Shown piece after piece: positions 47,927-60,384 of a DNA stretch of 64,000 bases. This DNA is from Tilletiaria anomala UBC 951 (taxonomy: Eukaryota; Basidiomycota; Exobasidiomycetes; Georgefischeriales; Tilletiariaceae). The DNA is taken from contig NW_013546936.1 in assembly GCF_000711695.1 (NCBI RefSeq), forward strand, positions 1 through 64,000, written 5' to 3'. Every line of letters begins with the position of its first letter. Within the stretch, counting starts at the first letter, position 1. The notes under the pieces were generated by a model. The model did not search any database and was not told the DNA's origin. It saw nothing but the letters and a program-made list of their open reading frames with translations. Both the position numbers and the translations under genes were made by a program.

Positions 47927-50900
47927 ATGACGGTGCTTGAGGCTGGCACAAGCGCGTCTGTGATTGGCGCGCCGGATCCAAATTGCAGCATCGACGGTAT
48001 TATGCCCTCTTGCGGCACGCAACAAATTTCTTCGGCATCATTGCTCCCCGCGTCCGTCCAGGAGTTCACTCGCAGAACGGCACTGCACCCAGAAGACTAT
48101 GCTGGCCTCCTCTCCCGAATTGGTGGTCCCTCTCCCAGCGCCGCTGAGAACGAGCGCATGCAAACGCAAGAACCGCTGAAGAGCAGTGCGAAGGCCGCAG
48201 TCAAATGGTTCTTTGACCAAGGTGCGTCTGCTCTCCCCTCCTTTCAAGTCCCTTCTTGCTTGTTGACGTTTGTCTTCTGATACCAGGCACCGGATCGGAG
48301 GCTGCATCGCTCGAGCCGATCCGCGCCTTTCTACAAGCCACGAAACCCGACTTTGACCGGATAAGCAAGCGTGTCACACGAGCCTCTGCCGACAGCCACA
48401 CCAATGGAAAGAAGCGCAAGCGCGATGCCTCTGACGGCGCTGGATCAGTTGTCAACGGCGCGGACCCATACTCATTCTACGAAGCCACTCCGCTGACGGA
48501 GCTCTACCTTCCACCTGCACCTTCCGCCCCGGCTGCCGGAGATGCAGCGCAACGCGAGCAGCGCGATCGCTTGGAGGCGCTGCAGATTTGGGAGCAGCTC
48601 GAGCTACGCCATGCCAAGATCGCCAAAGTCTGCGACGTCATCATCAGCGAGGCTAATTTCGACGATGATGAGAACGAGGATGACGATGGCGATGGGGCAG
48701 GCGAGAGTGATCGTCTGCGCGCGGCCCGTGACGGCCAAGATGAGGATATGGGGGACGGAAGCAACGAGGACGACGACGAGCCGACGGAGGAAGAGCTTGC
48801 GCAGCTCGATGGCCTCACGGATGCCGAGCTAAGGGCGATTGGCTTCAAGCCCAAGGAATTCCGGAAGCTGCGCGCCGCACAGCGCAGTCGTCAAGGCGGT
48901 GGTGTGTCCGTAAATGAAATGATGGAAGGACAAGATGACGATGACGAAGATGAGGAGGATGACGACGCAGATGCCTTCTCAGTTTCTGAAGATGAGGAAT
49001 ACAGCGACGACGAGCCCGACGAGGAGGGCTTCCCTGGCGCTTCGGACCTGAGCGACGAGGAGGAAGCGTCGCGGATCATCATTGAGCCACTCAAGACCGA
49101 AGAGGAGCAGTTGAAAAAGAAGAACCTTCTTGCGTCATCGCTGCTAGGGCTGGAATACGATGATGATGACGAAGTCGAAGACGATGGCGAGGAGGAGGAC
49201 ATTCAGGAGCAAGGAGGGGATGCAGGCGACACCAGCCGACCCACCCCACAGGCATCTCTCTTGGACCGTCTCGACGAGGACGCATCATCGCCCTCGCACG
49301 ACGGCGGCCAAGCAGCAGGTGCAGGAAAGAAGCGTCATCCCGTCCTCGACGACGACTTTTTCTCCATCGACGACTTTAACCGACAGACGCTCTCGAACGA
49401 ATTCGGCACTGGGGCCTCCAGCCAGCAGGGCAGCGGCGCAAGCGCAAGTGGACGGCCAAAGGCCAGAGACGGCGAAGTCGACAATGACTTTGATTTTTTC
49501 CAAGGTGCGCGAAGCGGAGTGTGCCCAGCGCCGTGTTCAGGCTAATGCTGACCTAATACTCTCGTCCTCTTTGACGCACCGCTACAGACATCGGCGCATT
49601 GGCTGACGACGAGCTTGCAGACGAAGATGCGAGCGATGGTGCTGCTGATATTACCTATGACCAGTTCTTTGCGCCTCCCAAGGGCAGCGCATGTGCTGCC
49701 TCGTCCGCCGCCATGGCCGACAAAAGGAAAGGAAAGGCAAAAGCCAGAGAACCGCTATCGACAGCAGGCGGTTCAACGCGCGAAGGCGACGCGCTGCCCT
49801 CGTCTTCCTCGCGCAGGATCCGCTTCCACGACCAAGTTCAGATTCGGCATATCAAAAAGGCTCGCAGCGCACGCGACCCCGACGATGGGAACGTCTTTGA
49901 CCTTCTCAAGAAGCGCCTTGGTCAAGAAGACGAGGAGCGAGAAGAAGAAGAGGAAGAGGACAGTAGCGATTCCTTTGAGGGATTGAGTGAGCAAGAGTCT
50001 GGTGAGGAGGAAGAGGGCTCCGAGGAGAGCCAAGGAGACAGATCAGAAGACGAAGATGAGGAAATGAGCAGTCTCGCGGACATCGAAGACGAAGAGGAGG
50101 TGGAGTCACAAGCATCAACCGAGGATCCAGAATCTTTCACTGCGCGACGTGTCGCCCACGACCTCTTCGCAGACGACGACGAAAACAAGCAAGACGCGGA
50201 GGCCACATCAATGTCGACCTATGAGCGGCGACAGGCAGCTCTCGCCGCCGAGATTGCAGAGCTCGAGCGTGAGAACGTCGACAAGAAAGATTGGACATTG
50301 ATCGGCGAGGCCGGCTCGCGCGCGCGTCCTGTCGACAGCCTCCTCCAGGAGGATCTTGAGTTTGAGCATACGGCCAAGGTCAAGCCGCAAGTCACCGAAG
50401 AGATGACGTCTTCGCTGGAGGATCTCATTAAACGCCGCATCCTCGAGAACAACTTTGACGACGTGCAGAAGCGTGTTCAGCTCTCTGCGACACCTTTCTT
50501 GCCTTCCAAGCTGCTGGAGTTGTCCGATTCAAAGAACTCAAAGAGCTTGGCAGACCTTTACGAAGATGAATACAACGAAGCAAAAGGCCAAGCGGAGGGT
50601 GCACCAAAGCGACAGTCCGAGTCAGACGCCAAGCTCGAAAAGGAGCATCGAGAGATCGAAGGCCTGTTCAACGACGTGTTCAACAAGCTCGATGCGCTCA
50701 GCAATGCACACTTTACGCCGAAAGCGGTGAGCGACCTCATTCCTGTTCGTAACCACAGCGTGCAGCTGATCCTTGTTTGTCCTCCCTATCAAACAGCCCA
50801 AAGCTACGATCCAGAATCTGTCGAATGTTGCCGCCATGTCAATGGAATCTGGTATACCTTCCTCGGCCAACGGCGCGTCCATGCTCGCTCCTGAGGAGGT

Positions 50901-51336
50901 GTACGATCCACAAGCTGGCGGGCGTATCAGCGCGTCCTTCGCAGGTGCCAAAGAGGAGATGACGCCAGCGGAAAAGCAAAAAGCGCACAGCCGCATTCGC
51001 AAGCAGAAGAAGAAGCGCAACGAGCGCATCGAGCGTACCAGACAGGAGATTGAAGCGGCACGCCAGAACGCAGGTATGCGGCCTAAGCTGCCCAAGGGCA
51101 AGGGCGGCGACAGGCAGGAGAAGGCCGATGCGCTCAAGAAGTTGATCGGCAACAAGGTCAGTGCGCTCCAGGACGTGTGCATGAATTTGGTCCACCGATT
51201 GATTGATTTTTCTCTACAGGGCGTCAGCGTCGTGGGCAAAGATGGCAAGCGCACAGCACAGCAGGCAATCCGTGGCCAAGTGAAAGATCAAGGCGCACCC
51301 AGCGCAGCTGCCAGCGGAAGCACGCTGAAGTTGTAA
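47927..51336 (+). CDS. MPP10: U3 snoRNP protein Mpp10
   Basis: Exons 47927-48221, 48287-49504, 49588-50726, 50797-51156, 51220-51336; 1042 aa. The Mpp10 layout is complete: an N-terminal block ending AAVKWFFDQGTGSEAASLEP, three very acidic stretches, VLDDDFFSIDDFNRQT, ITYDQFFAPPKG, RRIRFHDQVQI, MSTYERRQAALAAEIAELER and DLIKRRILENNFDDVQKRV. The end is HFTPKAPKATIQNLSNVAAM, EEVYDP, a Lys/Arg-rich helix and GVSVVGKDGKR. Mpp10 with Imp3 and Imp4 sits in the small-subunit processome and is needed for early pre-rRNA cleavages in the nucleolus. Start MTVLEAGTSASVIG is the first in-frame ATG. Convergent with RDH54. Confidence 0.95.
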
Positions 51337-51471
51337 TTAGAGAGCTCCTCAAGTGCATGCTGCATTATGATCGATTCTTTGCGCTTTCTATTATGAGCTT
51401 ATGACTTGTTGAATGACTACGAAATGTGTCTATGCTTGCAACCATGCTAATTTCCCCGGATGGGGTTCTAC

Positions 51472-54400
51472 TCAAAGTTCCTTGTCTGCGTCTGTTTTGC
51501 CAGTCATGCTGCTGCTCGTCTTCTCGAAAACATGCAAGATGCTTCCGGACGCCATCTGCGTCACGTCAAACGGCTTGTGGTCTCGCCAGGCAGCCTGATC
51601 AGTCGCGTTCAATACCTCTCCTGCATCTAGCTGCTCGAGAAGAGACATGCACGGACGTGCTGCTGCAGCTGGGTTGGCTGGCAAATTGGGTTGCGAGCCA
51701 CCATCTGCTCCGGCTTTTCGGTTCTGACGCTCGATCAACCGTTGTATCATCGAATCTCGAAGTCCATCTGCTGCTTTGCAGTCAAAATGACCCCAGCTGA
51801 AGAGTGCCGAGAGCCTTGCACGCTTGTCCTTGCTCGCCTGCGGGTTAGCCGACGTCCTTATCAGACATGTATCAAGGATTTCATGCCTGGTTGCACTCAC
51901 CTTGATAAGTTCATTGGTTTCATACTGCGAAACCATCACAAACCCTTGCTGTGCATTTTCCTCCTCATCCTCCCCATCCATGTCCTCATCCACGACGTCC
52001 GGGACATTGATGACCCCGTTGCCGCTGCACTCGCACTGCAATAGATCATGCGTGAGCGACGGTGTGTCTTTGTGCAGTGTGAAAATGTCGCGCAGCTCTT
52101 CGGGGGAGAAGGTGTCGGATGCTTTACTGCTGGAGCCCGTTCCAGCATCCATGAGCGAGTCACTGAGCCCGATTTTGGACAACTGTCTCTGATAGATCTT
52201 CTCATCCATCGTACCGGCCAACAGCATGCGATAGATGAAGCAAGGCTTCTTTTGCCCATCGCGATGAATCCGCGCCATAGCTTGCTTGTCCGTGGAGGGA
52301 TTCCAGTCACTGTCAAACAGCACAAGCCGGTTCGCTCCAATCAGATTGAGTCCGACGCCGCCAGACTTGGCGCTGAGCAAAAAGACGAACGAGGAGGACG
52401 CAGGACTGCGGTTGAATTCATTGACGAGTTCCTGCCTCGTCTCTGTCTTGGTCTTTCCGTCGAGCCTGAGCAAGGGCCAACCTCGCCGCTCGCAAAGAAA
52501 TTCGATGATATCCAGTGTACTGGTGAAGTTCGAAACGACTACAACCTTGTCGTCGGTCGTCTTGTGGATCGCTTTGAGCAGGCGGTCTAACGTTGTGAGC
52601 TTTCCGCTGACATTGGCGTCGCGAATACCGGGCTGTTTCAACGCCTCAAGGGCATCCTCTGGGATGAACGGGCTGACTTCCTCGTCCGTGCCGCGCGCCA
52701 AGCCTGCAGCCTTGATGAGCAGTTGAGGTGCATTGCAGAGTTTACGAAGTGTCAAAATGAGAGGCAAAGGATTACCAAAGGTACCGGCGCCCACGCTAGC
52801 CTTGACTTCTTGGGATCCGACGATCTGCCCGTAGATGTGCAGCTGCACCGGCGAAGGAGCGCAAAAGACTACCATCTCCGTCTTGGGCTTAAGATACTCA
52901 GAGAGCAGGTCTGCGGTCCGGCGCAGAATAATGTCGTCCGTAGCCTTTTTGAGCATCTCGCTACGATCTCGCCCCTCTTGCATCGCCTTGGACCCGCAGT
53001 TCTGCACGCGGCTCTTCATGATCGGCTCTTCAAAGACGCGCTTGAACGTGGCATACGTGCCGAGGAGACCTGGCGCTACAAAGTCGACCATGTTGAAGAA
53101 CTCAGACAGATCGTTCTGGATCGGTGTGCCGGACAGGATGATGCGCCGTGGCGTCGAAAGCGCCTGGAACATCTTGGTCGTCTTCGCGTCCTTAGACTTG
53201 AGACGGTGCCCCTCATCGCACACGATCAGGTCGATTGGCGGCTGTGCATCCTTGAGTTGGTCCATGCAGCTTCGCAGCTTCTCGTAGCCGATGATCATGA
53301 CGTGATAAGACTTTGAATAAAGGAAGCTCTTGATGGACACCCTCTTGTCGCCGTCGATGCACAGCACATTGATGGCAGAGTTGCCGAGCCACTTCCGGAA
53401 TTCGCGTCTCCAATTCTTGACTAGCGATAGAGGACAGACTATGAGTGCTTTTTGGATGGTCCAGGATTTCGGCTGGTAGTAGCAGCTTTGCTTGAGTAAC
53501 GTGTGAATGAGAGTGATGGTCTGCAGGGTTTTGCCCAAGCCCATCTCGTCCGCCAGGATGGCCCCTTGGCTATCGTTTCCATCTTCCCTCATTCCCATCA
53601 CACACTCGTACAGGAACTTGACGCCCTTGACTTGATGTGGGCGAAGATGCTTACCGACGTGCGGGTCAATAACGACGTCGACAATGGGCAACCCCCTGCA
53701 GAGAGCATAGCATTAGCAGTGATGCCTCGCAGCTATTCATCACCGACAACCCACTTAGCGTTGAACCTCTTTTGGTGCGCCTCGTCTGGCCGCCGCATAA
53801 TGATGGCATCTTGATTTTCAGTTGAGAATCGAGCATGTGGAACCTTGCCTTGACCAGGGTTGGCTATCCCGGCCGCCAATTTAACAGGCGAGGCGCTGCG
53901 CAACTGCTTCCCATGCGAAGGTTCACCGTCCAAGTCATCGTGCGCTCTCTTTGGTGGATCTTCAAGAGAAGCATGTAGAACTCCGTCAGTCTTGCGCCGT
54001 AGAATGGCATGAATTAAAAGACATGAAATCACCTTTGGAATAAAAAGTGGGCACTTTGGCCGGCGCCATGAAATTCGTCATCGTCTCTCGGAGATAGCTG
54101 GCTGTCGACTGTGTGGAAGGAGCGTGCAAATCTAAAGCACCTTCTGCAATATCTTTAGTAGATTTCCCCATCGCAGCTTTAAATTCGGCATAAGTCACGC
54201 GCTCGCAGATTTGAAGCTGCCAGGGAAGACGCAACAATTCAGCGAAAGAACCTTGTGACGGAGCGGGTACATTCACTCACTTCCTTGCCTCCCATAGAGA
54301 ATTCCTCGTCATTCACAAGCGGTCCCCGATGGAACCTGTCGGAAGACGCGAGCCTTTTGATTGCATAGGCAGCCAGGAATTCAACGTCGGTTAGCGATTC

Positions 54401-54875
54401 CAAGATGCGCATGCAGTACTCACTCTACTTTGCTGTCCGCGCATTTTAGTAATGCTCTTTGTGACTCTTTGAATACTAGCAAGTATCCGTCCCCATCCCA
54501 CGTCTTGTGCTTTCTGAATTGAGGCTTGCGCCAGGTACAAGAGTATACATCGAACCCGTTGCTCTCTGTATGCTTGACCGCAGAGCCGGAAGGGTACGAT
54601 GGCTGCCTTGATGGAGTGCCTGTTGCCTGCGGAAGCGCAACACAATTTTCGTCCTCTGGTATCGTAGGAGTGCTTCCCGAATCAAGCTTGCGGCGCTTGA
54701 GCCTGACAACAAGGCTCGGAGTGGCAGCGGCGCTTGGTCCGCCTGAAGCGAGGTAGTTGGAGCGATTGATCACTGAGGGCGCCTTGAAGCCTGACTTGAG
54801 CTTGGACACGGGTTTGTACAGTCCGGCGGGCTCCGCAGCCTCACCAGCGCTGCTGCTACTAGCCTGTCCGACCAT
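51472..54875 (-). CDS. RDH54: Rad54B/Rdh54 (Tid1) Snf2-family recombination translocase
   Basis: Exons 54875-54424, 54335-54281, 54216-54033, 53959-53755, 53695-51901, 51837-51472; 1018 aa. Helicase motifs: DEMGLGKT (about 348-355), CDEGHRLK (about 459), LSGTPIQND, and QAMARIHRDGQKK. FVAPGLLG and EPIMKSR favour Rad54B/Rdh54 over Rad54, as does the N-terminal HKTWDGDGYLLV...ALLK. The enzyme remodels Rad51/Dmc1-DNA complexes during homologous recombination. The last intron (51838-51900) is 63 nt, in frame and stop-free; it is called an intron from GTGAGT, a CTAAC branch site and CCGCAG. The start is uncertain: a possible extra first exon at 55155-55077 (MAEGSGDDPTNGGKVLFSVG) could splice in. 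Confidence 0.92.
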
Positions 54876-55269
54876 TCTTCCGCCTGTATCACTTTCCAAG
54901 TCGCTTTGTTCTGCCGTTCATACAGGTTCAATTTCCAAGAGATGGTGCTATAACTTCATGTATGTATCACAAGCGTCGTTCTTTCGAATCTTGCCTTGAT
55001 GGGAGTATTGAACGCGAGCCAATAGAGCCGCGACGCGACGCGTCTCTTGAAGGGGAAAGTGGCCGACGAGACTGACTAACCCTATGAGCTTGATCACCGA
55101 CAGAGAACAACACCTTCCCTCCGTTCGTCGGATCATCACCACTCCCCTCTGCCATGACCACTCAAGACTTCAACTGATTGGCTGAGAGTCATTCAAGGCT
55201 GTTAGCCATCGAAGAATGCAAAGTACCAAGCACGTCATCTATCTGCCGCTGTTGCCGCCTGCGTGAATC
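54876..55269. promoter_or_regulatory. RDH54/APC8 divergent promoter with MluI cell-cycle box
   Basis: About 394 bp between divergent starts. At 55038-55043 lies ACGCGT, flanked by G and C and preceded by a one-mismatch copy (ACGCGA, 55033-55038). This is the MCB site bound by MBF-type factors in fungi. It is 163 bp from the RDH54 ATG and 227 bp from the APC8 ATG. A possible alternative first exon of RDH54 overlaps this region. Confidence 0.55.
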
Positions 55270-58093
55270 ATGATGGGCGCCGCGCAAGAAGAAGTGCTAG
55301 CGCTCCGCGATGACTGGGCCGATGCATCGCAAGCATACGAGGCGCTATCTACGGCAGCCAGCGCACTGCTCGACCGTGGTCTTATGAATGCGGGACAATG
55401 GTGAGTACTCTGACAAGCTCATTTCATTGTGAAGTATAATCGCCCAATGCGATGTCTCTTCTCTGTGAGCGCTGCAGGGCTCTCGAACAGCTGGCATGCT
55501 TAACACCTCCGGTTCCAGCACCTGAGCCACGGCTAGCGCAGCCGGGGCCAATCAGCTCGACCCCGGCACGTCGCTCTGCTTTGTCAAAGAATGCTGTTCC
55601 ACAAGCTTCGACACCAGCTGTGGGAATGGGCCTGGGTCTGACCGTCGCGACACCCAATGTATCCACCATGTCGGGGCAGTTCTCGACGTTTGCACCTTCA
55701 CCTCTCGCCAATCCTCGTCACAGCTTTTTAAGCAATCCTGATCGTTCCAGAGAAGACTCGGCATTGGAGGAGCATTCAAGTGCTTACCTGGAGGACTCAA
55801 TTCACGTCAGGTTCAAAGGCAGCAGCAGTGGTCACGCATCTGAAGCAAGTTCGATGCGAATAGGCGGCTGGGTGGGAGGCGCGCTCGGAGCAGGACCGAG
55901 CGAGCAGAAAGAGGTGTTCTACCGACTGGCCAAGTCACAGTTCGACAGCCATCAGCTGGAGAGATGCGCATGGACACTTGATAGGCACCAGCTGGATGAC
56001 GACAAATCGCTTTTCCTCAAGCTGTACGCACGGTTCCTGGTGGGTCTTTTGTGCGAGGGAGCCCCACGAAGCTCACCCTGACGTTACCCTCTCACAGGCC
56101 TCTGAACGGGAGCTGAGCGACAGCGGCGCAATTTTTCCCAGTGAGTAACACGCTGATCCTATGCTACCTTGCAGGTGCCTGATCGCCGCGGGGAACTCTA
56201 ACAGAAATACAGGGTAAGCTACCCGCTGCAAGCCCGAATCTGATACAACTTTTGAAGCACCTCGTTAACCCGCAAGACCCATTTCTGCTCTACTTGTGAG
56301 TGTGCAAATCAGAGTGTAGCAATGTGCACCCATGCTGATGTAAGATGGGGTGCAGAAAGGGTGTGATTTTTAAGAAGCTGCACAAACGACTGGAAGCTAC
56401 AGACTGTTTTGTCCGAAGCATTATTGCCTTTCCTTACAATTGGAGTGCATGGACCGAGCTGAGTGGGTGTCTGGGGCCAGATGGGTTGGAGGTGAGGCAT
56501 GTCGACCCTCGTGCCAAGCTCTGCGTAAATTAATGAGATTCTTCCCCTTGCAGCTGGTCGATATTGCGGATCTTTTCCCGGATTCGTTCATGACAACTTT
56601 CTTTGTGGAGCACCACGTCCGCAAGTCCCAAAGAGATGATGATGACAATCTGCTCCGAGCAGATTGCCTGCTCAGGCTCTTTCCGAGATCTGGCTACCTC
56701 ATCACCGCGCAAGCCCTCACCGCACACGCGCTCATGCGTCATGTGCAATCTGCCGAGCTCTTTTCTCAGGCTCTCGAGATGGAGCCCTACAGGACGCAAG
56801 GCCTTGTCGAATATTCCAACTCTTTGCATCTACTTCGGGAACATGGGCGTTTGGCTGAGCTGGCTCATCGCTTCGCCGATATTGCGATGGACGACCCGGC
56901 TGTCTGCTGCTTGATTGGCAACTATCACAACTCGCGCGGGGAGCGGCTACGCGCGATCGAGTCATTTAAGCGTGCCATCCGCCTCGACATGGGTTTTCTA
57001 GTCGCTTGGGTGCTCCTGGGGCACGAATACGTTGAATTGAAGAACAGTCATGCCGCAGCAGAAATGTATCGCCGAGCGCTGGAGATCGACCCGCACGATT
57101 ACCGAAGCTGGCACGGCCTCGGCCAAGTCTACGAGCTCAGTGAAGCGTGGAATTACGCCGTCTACTACTATCGAAAAGCAGCGGCGGTTAAGCCGTATGA
57201 TCCGCGGATCTGGTTGGCCATTGGAAGCTGCTATGACAAGATGCACCGGTTCGTAGCTGGCAAGCCCTTGGCATATTTACCCTTTCTTGCTGACGTTGCG
57301 TGGGCGTTCCCATTCGTTCAGGCCGGACGAAGCGGCTGCAGCCTGGAAACGGCAGTTGTCATGCAATGCTGACGTAAACGAGACGATCTCGTCCATCGAG
57401 CGCATCATTGGGTTGTTCGAGCGCCACGACCGGCATAGTGAAGCCGCACCCTGGCACCGGCGCCTCGTCGGCATCGTCGACCGGCACCTCTTTTCCAGGA
57501 AGCAGGGCGGCGCCCCAATGCATGCACCCAAGCCTGGCAGCAGCGCTCGCAAAGGCAAAGCTCCCGCTGACCCCGGCGCGGGTGATTCCATGGATCTCAC
57601 CGACAACGCCGAGCCGGAGAATCAGAGTGCCCTTTCCGCGAATGCCGCTGCCTCCGCAGCAGCAGCAGCAACCGATGATGACTGCAATTCCGGTCAAATC
57701 GACGAAGAGGTCGCTATCGGCGGGTTTGGACGCTTCGCGCGCAGCTATATCATCGCGGCCAAGTGGGAGATGGGCTTACTTCCCAAGCCGGGCCACAGCA
57801 TGCAAACACCTTCGCTGGATCGCCGCAAGTCTGCCAGTACAGCCGCGCCAGATCGATTCGATAGCAGCCTCACCGATGGCGAGATGCTGGACGTGCGATA
57901 CGCGCCGCAACCCGGATCTTCGTCCACCGTCATGGCTGGAGAGCGTGCCGGAGGCGGGCTCTACGATGAGACCCGTGGGGCAGAAGGGAACTTTGCACTG
58001 GCGTACGACTATCTGCAGAAGGTGGTCATCGCCGGTACAGAAGTGACGGATGAGGCGGAAGAGTTGCTGAAGCAGCTCGATCTACGGGGATGA
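55270..58093 (+). CDS. CDC23: Anaphase-promoting complex subunit 8 (Cdc23)
   Basis: Seven exons: 55270-55400, 55478-56039, 56098-56140, 56205-56295, 56356-56491, 56554-57248, 57322-58093; 809 aa. Phases agree throughout; acceptors for the small middle exons were chosen to keep DPFLLYLKGVIFKKLHKRLE in frame. The TPR array runs through ALMRHVQSAELFSQALEMEP, CLIGNYHNSRGERLRAIESF, AWVLLGHEYVELKNSHAAAE and YRSWHGLGQVYELSEAWNYA, which is the Cdc23 pattern. Apc8 is a TPR scaffold of the APC/C ubiquitin ligase that drives mitotic exit. A Ser/Pro-rich stretch (about 50-175) and an acidic/Ala-rich insert after the TPRs make it longer than yeast Cdc23 (626 aa). Two ATGs are adjacent at the start. Confidence 0.93.
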
Positions 58094-58247
58094 CGTAGCC
58101 CATGAACAAATGCGATGCGGTTGCGAGGTATACTGAATACACATGAGGTGGAGCGGGTCTGCGATACCGAGTGCATGGTCTATGTGCACTAGGTGACCGT
58201 GAGATTCTATGAATGGAGCAAATGTGATAGTTCCTGACAATGGGCCT

Positions 58248-60384
58248 TCAGAAGAAGAGGCTCCAGACCTGCTTGTAGATCGGAGTGGCCTTGGCCTCTT
58301 CCCTCTCGCGCCGGAGAATGTCAACGGGAACCGGTTCGCGCCGGCCAGTGCTGATGTCGATGTCCTCGACCTGAATCCAACCGTCGTGCCAGAGCGCCTC
58401 TCCGATGCAGTAGAAGAGGATGACTACGGGGAGTGCGAGACAGCTCTGGAAAAAGACCACCACGCGGGCGCTCGTCGTCATTTCTTCGCTTCCGATCGGC
58501 CACACTGCGATGATCATTTGGAGTATCACGACGAGGACTGGTAGATGAAAGGGAACACAGTGCATGTTTTGAATTTGTTTTAGCTCGCGGGAACGGCTGC
58601 ATTTGTTCACTGTATATGCCACGCGGACGACTCACTGCAGAACAGACCGCCGTACCAAGCGCCAAAGATGCCGATTGGCGACTTCCACGGCAGCTCCTCG
58701 AGCGTGTGACCGGCGCGCTTCCACGCGGCGCGGAAGCGGACGTGGCAGAAAGAGATGGAGGCCCAGCTGAAGATCACTGAGAGGCCCGAGAGGCCGAGGA
58801 GCCAGTTGAAGACGTCAGTCTGCGAGGTGCTGTATATGAGGAAGGCGAGGAACCCGATAGCGAGCGAGAGCAGCACCGCGGGGAGAGGCCGTCCGTGTCG
58901 GTCAATGTAGCTGAAGATGCGCGGAGCTTGGCCGGCTTGTGCGAGCGCGAGGAGCGTGCGCGATCCTGCGTACACGGACTATTACAGCAAAGCGATTGTG
59001 TATATGCATATGGTGTCAGCATGGCGCACTAATGGTGCATGTAGCGTCTTCCGCACGGCACTTACCGAGTTGCCCACTGACAGGACCGAGACGAGGATGA
59101 CAGCATTGATGACGGACGGCAGCGCCTTGATCTGCGCTCTGTCGATGGCGATGACGAACGGCGATTGACGCGCATCGTAATTCGAGCTGCCACCGGTCAG
59201 GCGCGCATCTGTCGGGTCGACGGTGAGCGTGACGATGAACAAGGAGACGCAGTAGAAAATGAGGATGCGCGCGAAGATCTGCTTCGCTGCTTTGGGCACT
59301 TCCTTGCGTGGGTTGGCGGTCTCAGCTGCTGCAAGGCCGATCAGCTCCGTGCCGCTGAAGGCAAAGCTTGCGGAGACGAATACTGCGGGCGGATGGGGAA
59401 GAGGAGTCAGCATGTCGCAATAAAGGGTGTAAGAATGCACGAGACGAGCGGTACGCACCGCTGCAAAAGCCTTGGAATCCGTTGAAGAAGGCGCCTTGTT
59501 CGGTGTGCCAGAACTTGGCGCCGATGTACTCGTGCGATGGGCCACCTCCACACGAAATGACTATCCCAGCAATGATGAATCCAATGACAGCCATGATCTT
59601 GATGAGAGCGGCGCCAAATTCGAACTCGCCGTACCCGCGCACGCCGAAGAGGTTGATGATCACGATGGCGATCATGAAGATGATGATCCAGACGCCCGGC
59701 GTGATCTTCTGCTCTGGGTCCCAGAAGCGGATGACGATCGACGCGGCGACGAGCTCAAGCGGGAGCGTAATATACCATTGCATCCAGTAGTTCCAACCCA
59801 TGGCAAAGCCCCAGGAGGGAGACAGGAAGCGCGTGCTGTACGTTGCAAAGGAACCAGAGACGGGAAGTACGGATGCGAGCTCGCCGAGCGACATGACAAC
59901 GCAGAACAACATGATGCCGACGAGGATGTAATCTGTCGGTTGGGAGGAAAAGCAGCCGGGTAGATGAGCACCTGTTTACTCTCGGAGTATCGACGACGGC
60001 AGTGGTTTTCCACTAACCAAGAACCAGAAAGCCAGGGCCGCCGGTCGTGTAGACGCCTCCAGAGCCAACGAAGAGACCCGTGCCAATGGCGCCGCCGAAT
60101 GCGATCATCTGCATGTGCCTCTGGGTGAGGTTACGCTTGAGGCCGCTCTCGTCGGTGGTGGTGGGCATGCCGATGCCCCCTTCGCCATCCTTGCCGCTCT
60201 CCGCCTGGCCCTCGAGGTCGGGCTTTTTCTCGAGCTCTTGCTCACCCACAGACGCGTCGCGGCTCAAGTCAGCGCTGCTGCGCACCGTGGGTACTGCGGC
60301 TGCAGTTGCCTTGATGGGCTTGCTCAGTGGGGCCGGCGCCGGCTCCATCCGAAAGGAGTCGACGAATCGTTGCAGGGCGCCCAT
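58248..60384 (-). CDS. Amino-acid permease (fungal AAP/YAT family)
   Basis: Exons 60384-60018, 59932-59459, 59382-59066, 58978-58636, 58537-58248; 596 aa. Family signatures: [83 protein letters not shown], and [20 protein letters not shown]. About 12 hydrophobic helices follow a roughly 85-residue charged cytosolic N terminus with Lys, which could take ubiquitin as in other permeases. It should import amino acids with protons at the plasma membrane; substrate range cannot be told from sequence. The gene is convergent with APC8 (154 bp) and the 2.4 kb upstream is gene-free. Confidence 0.93.
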
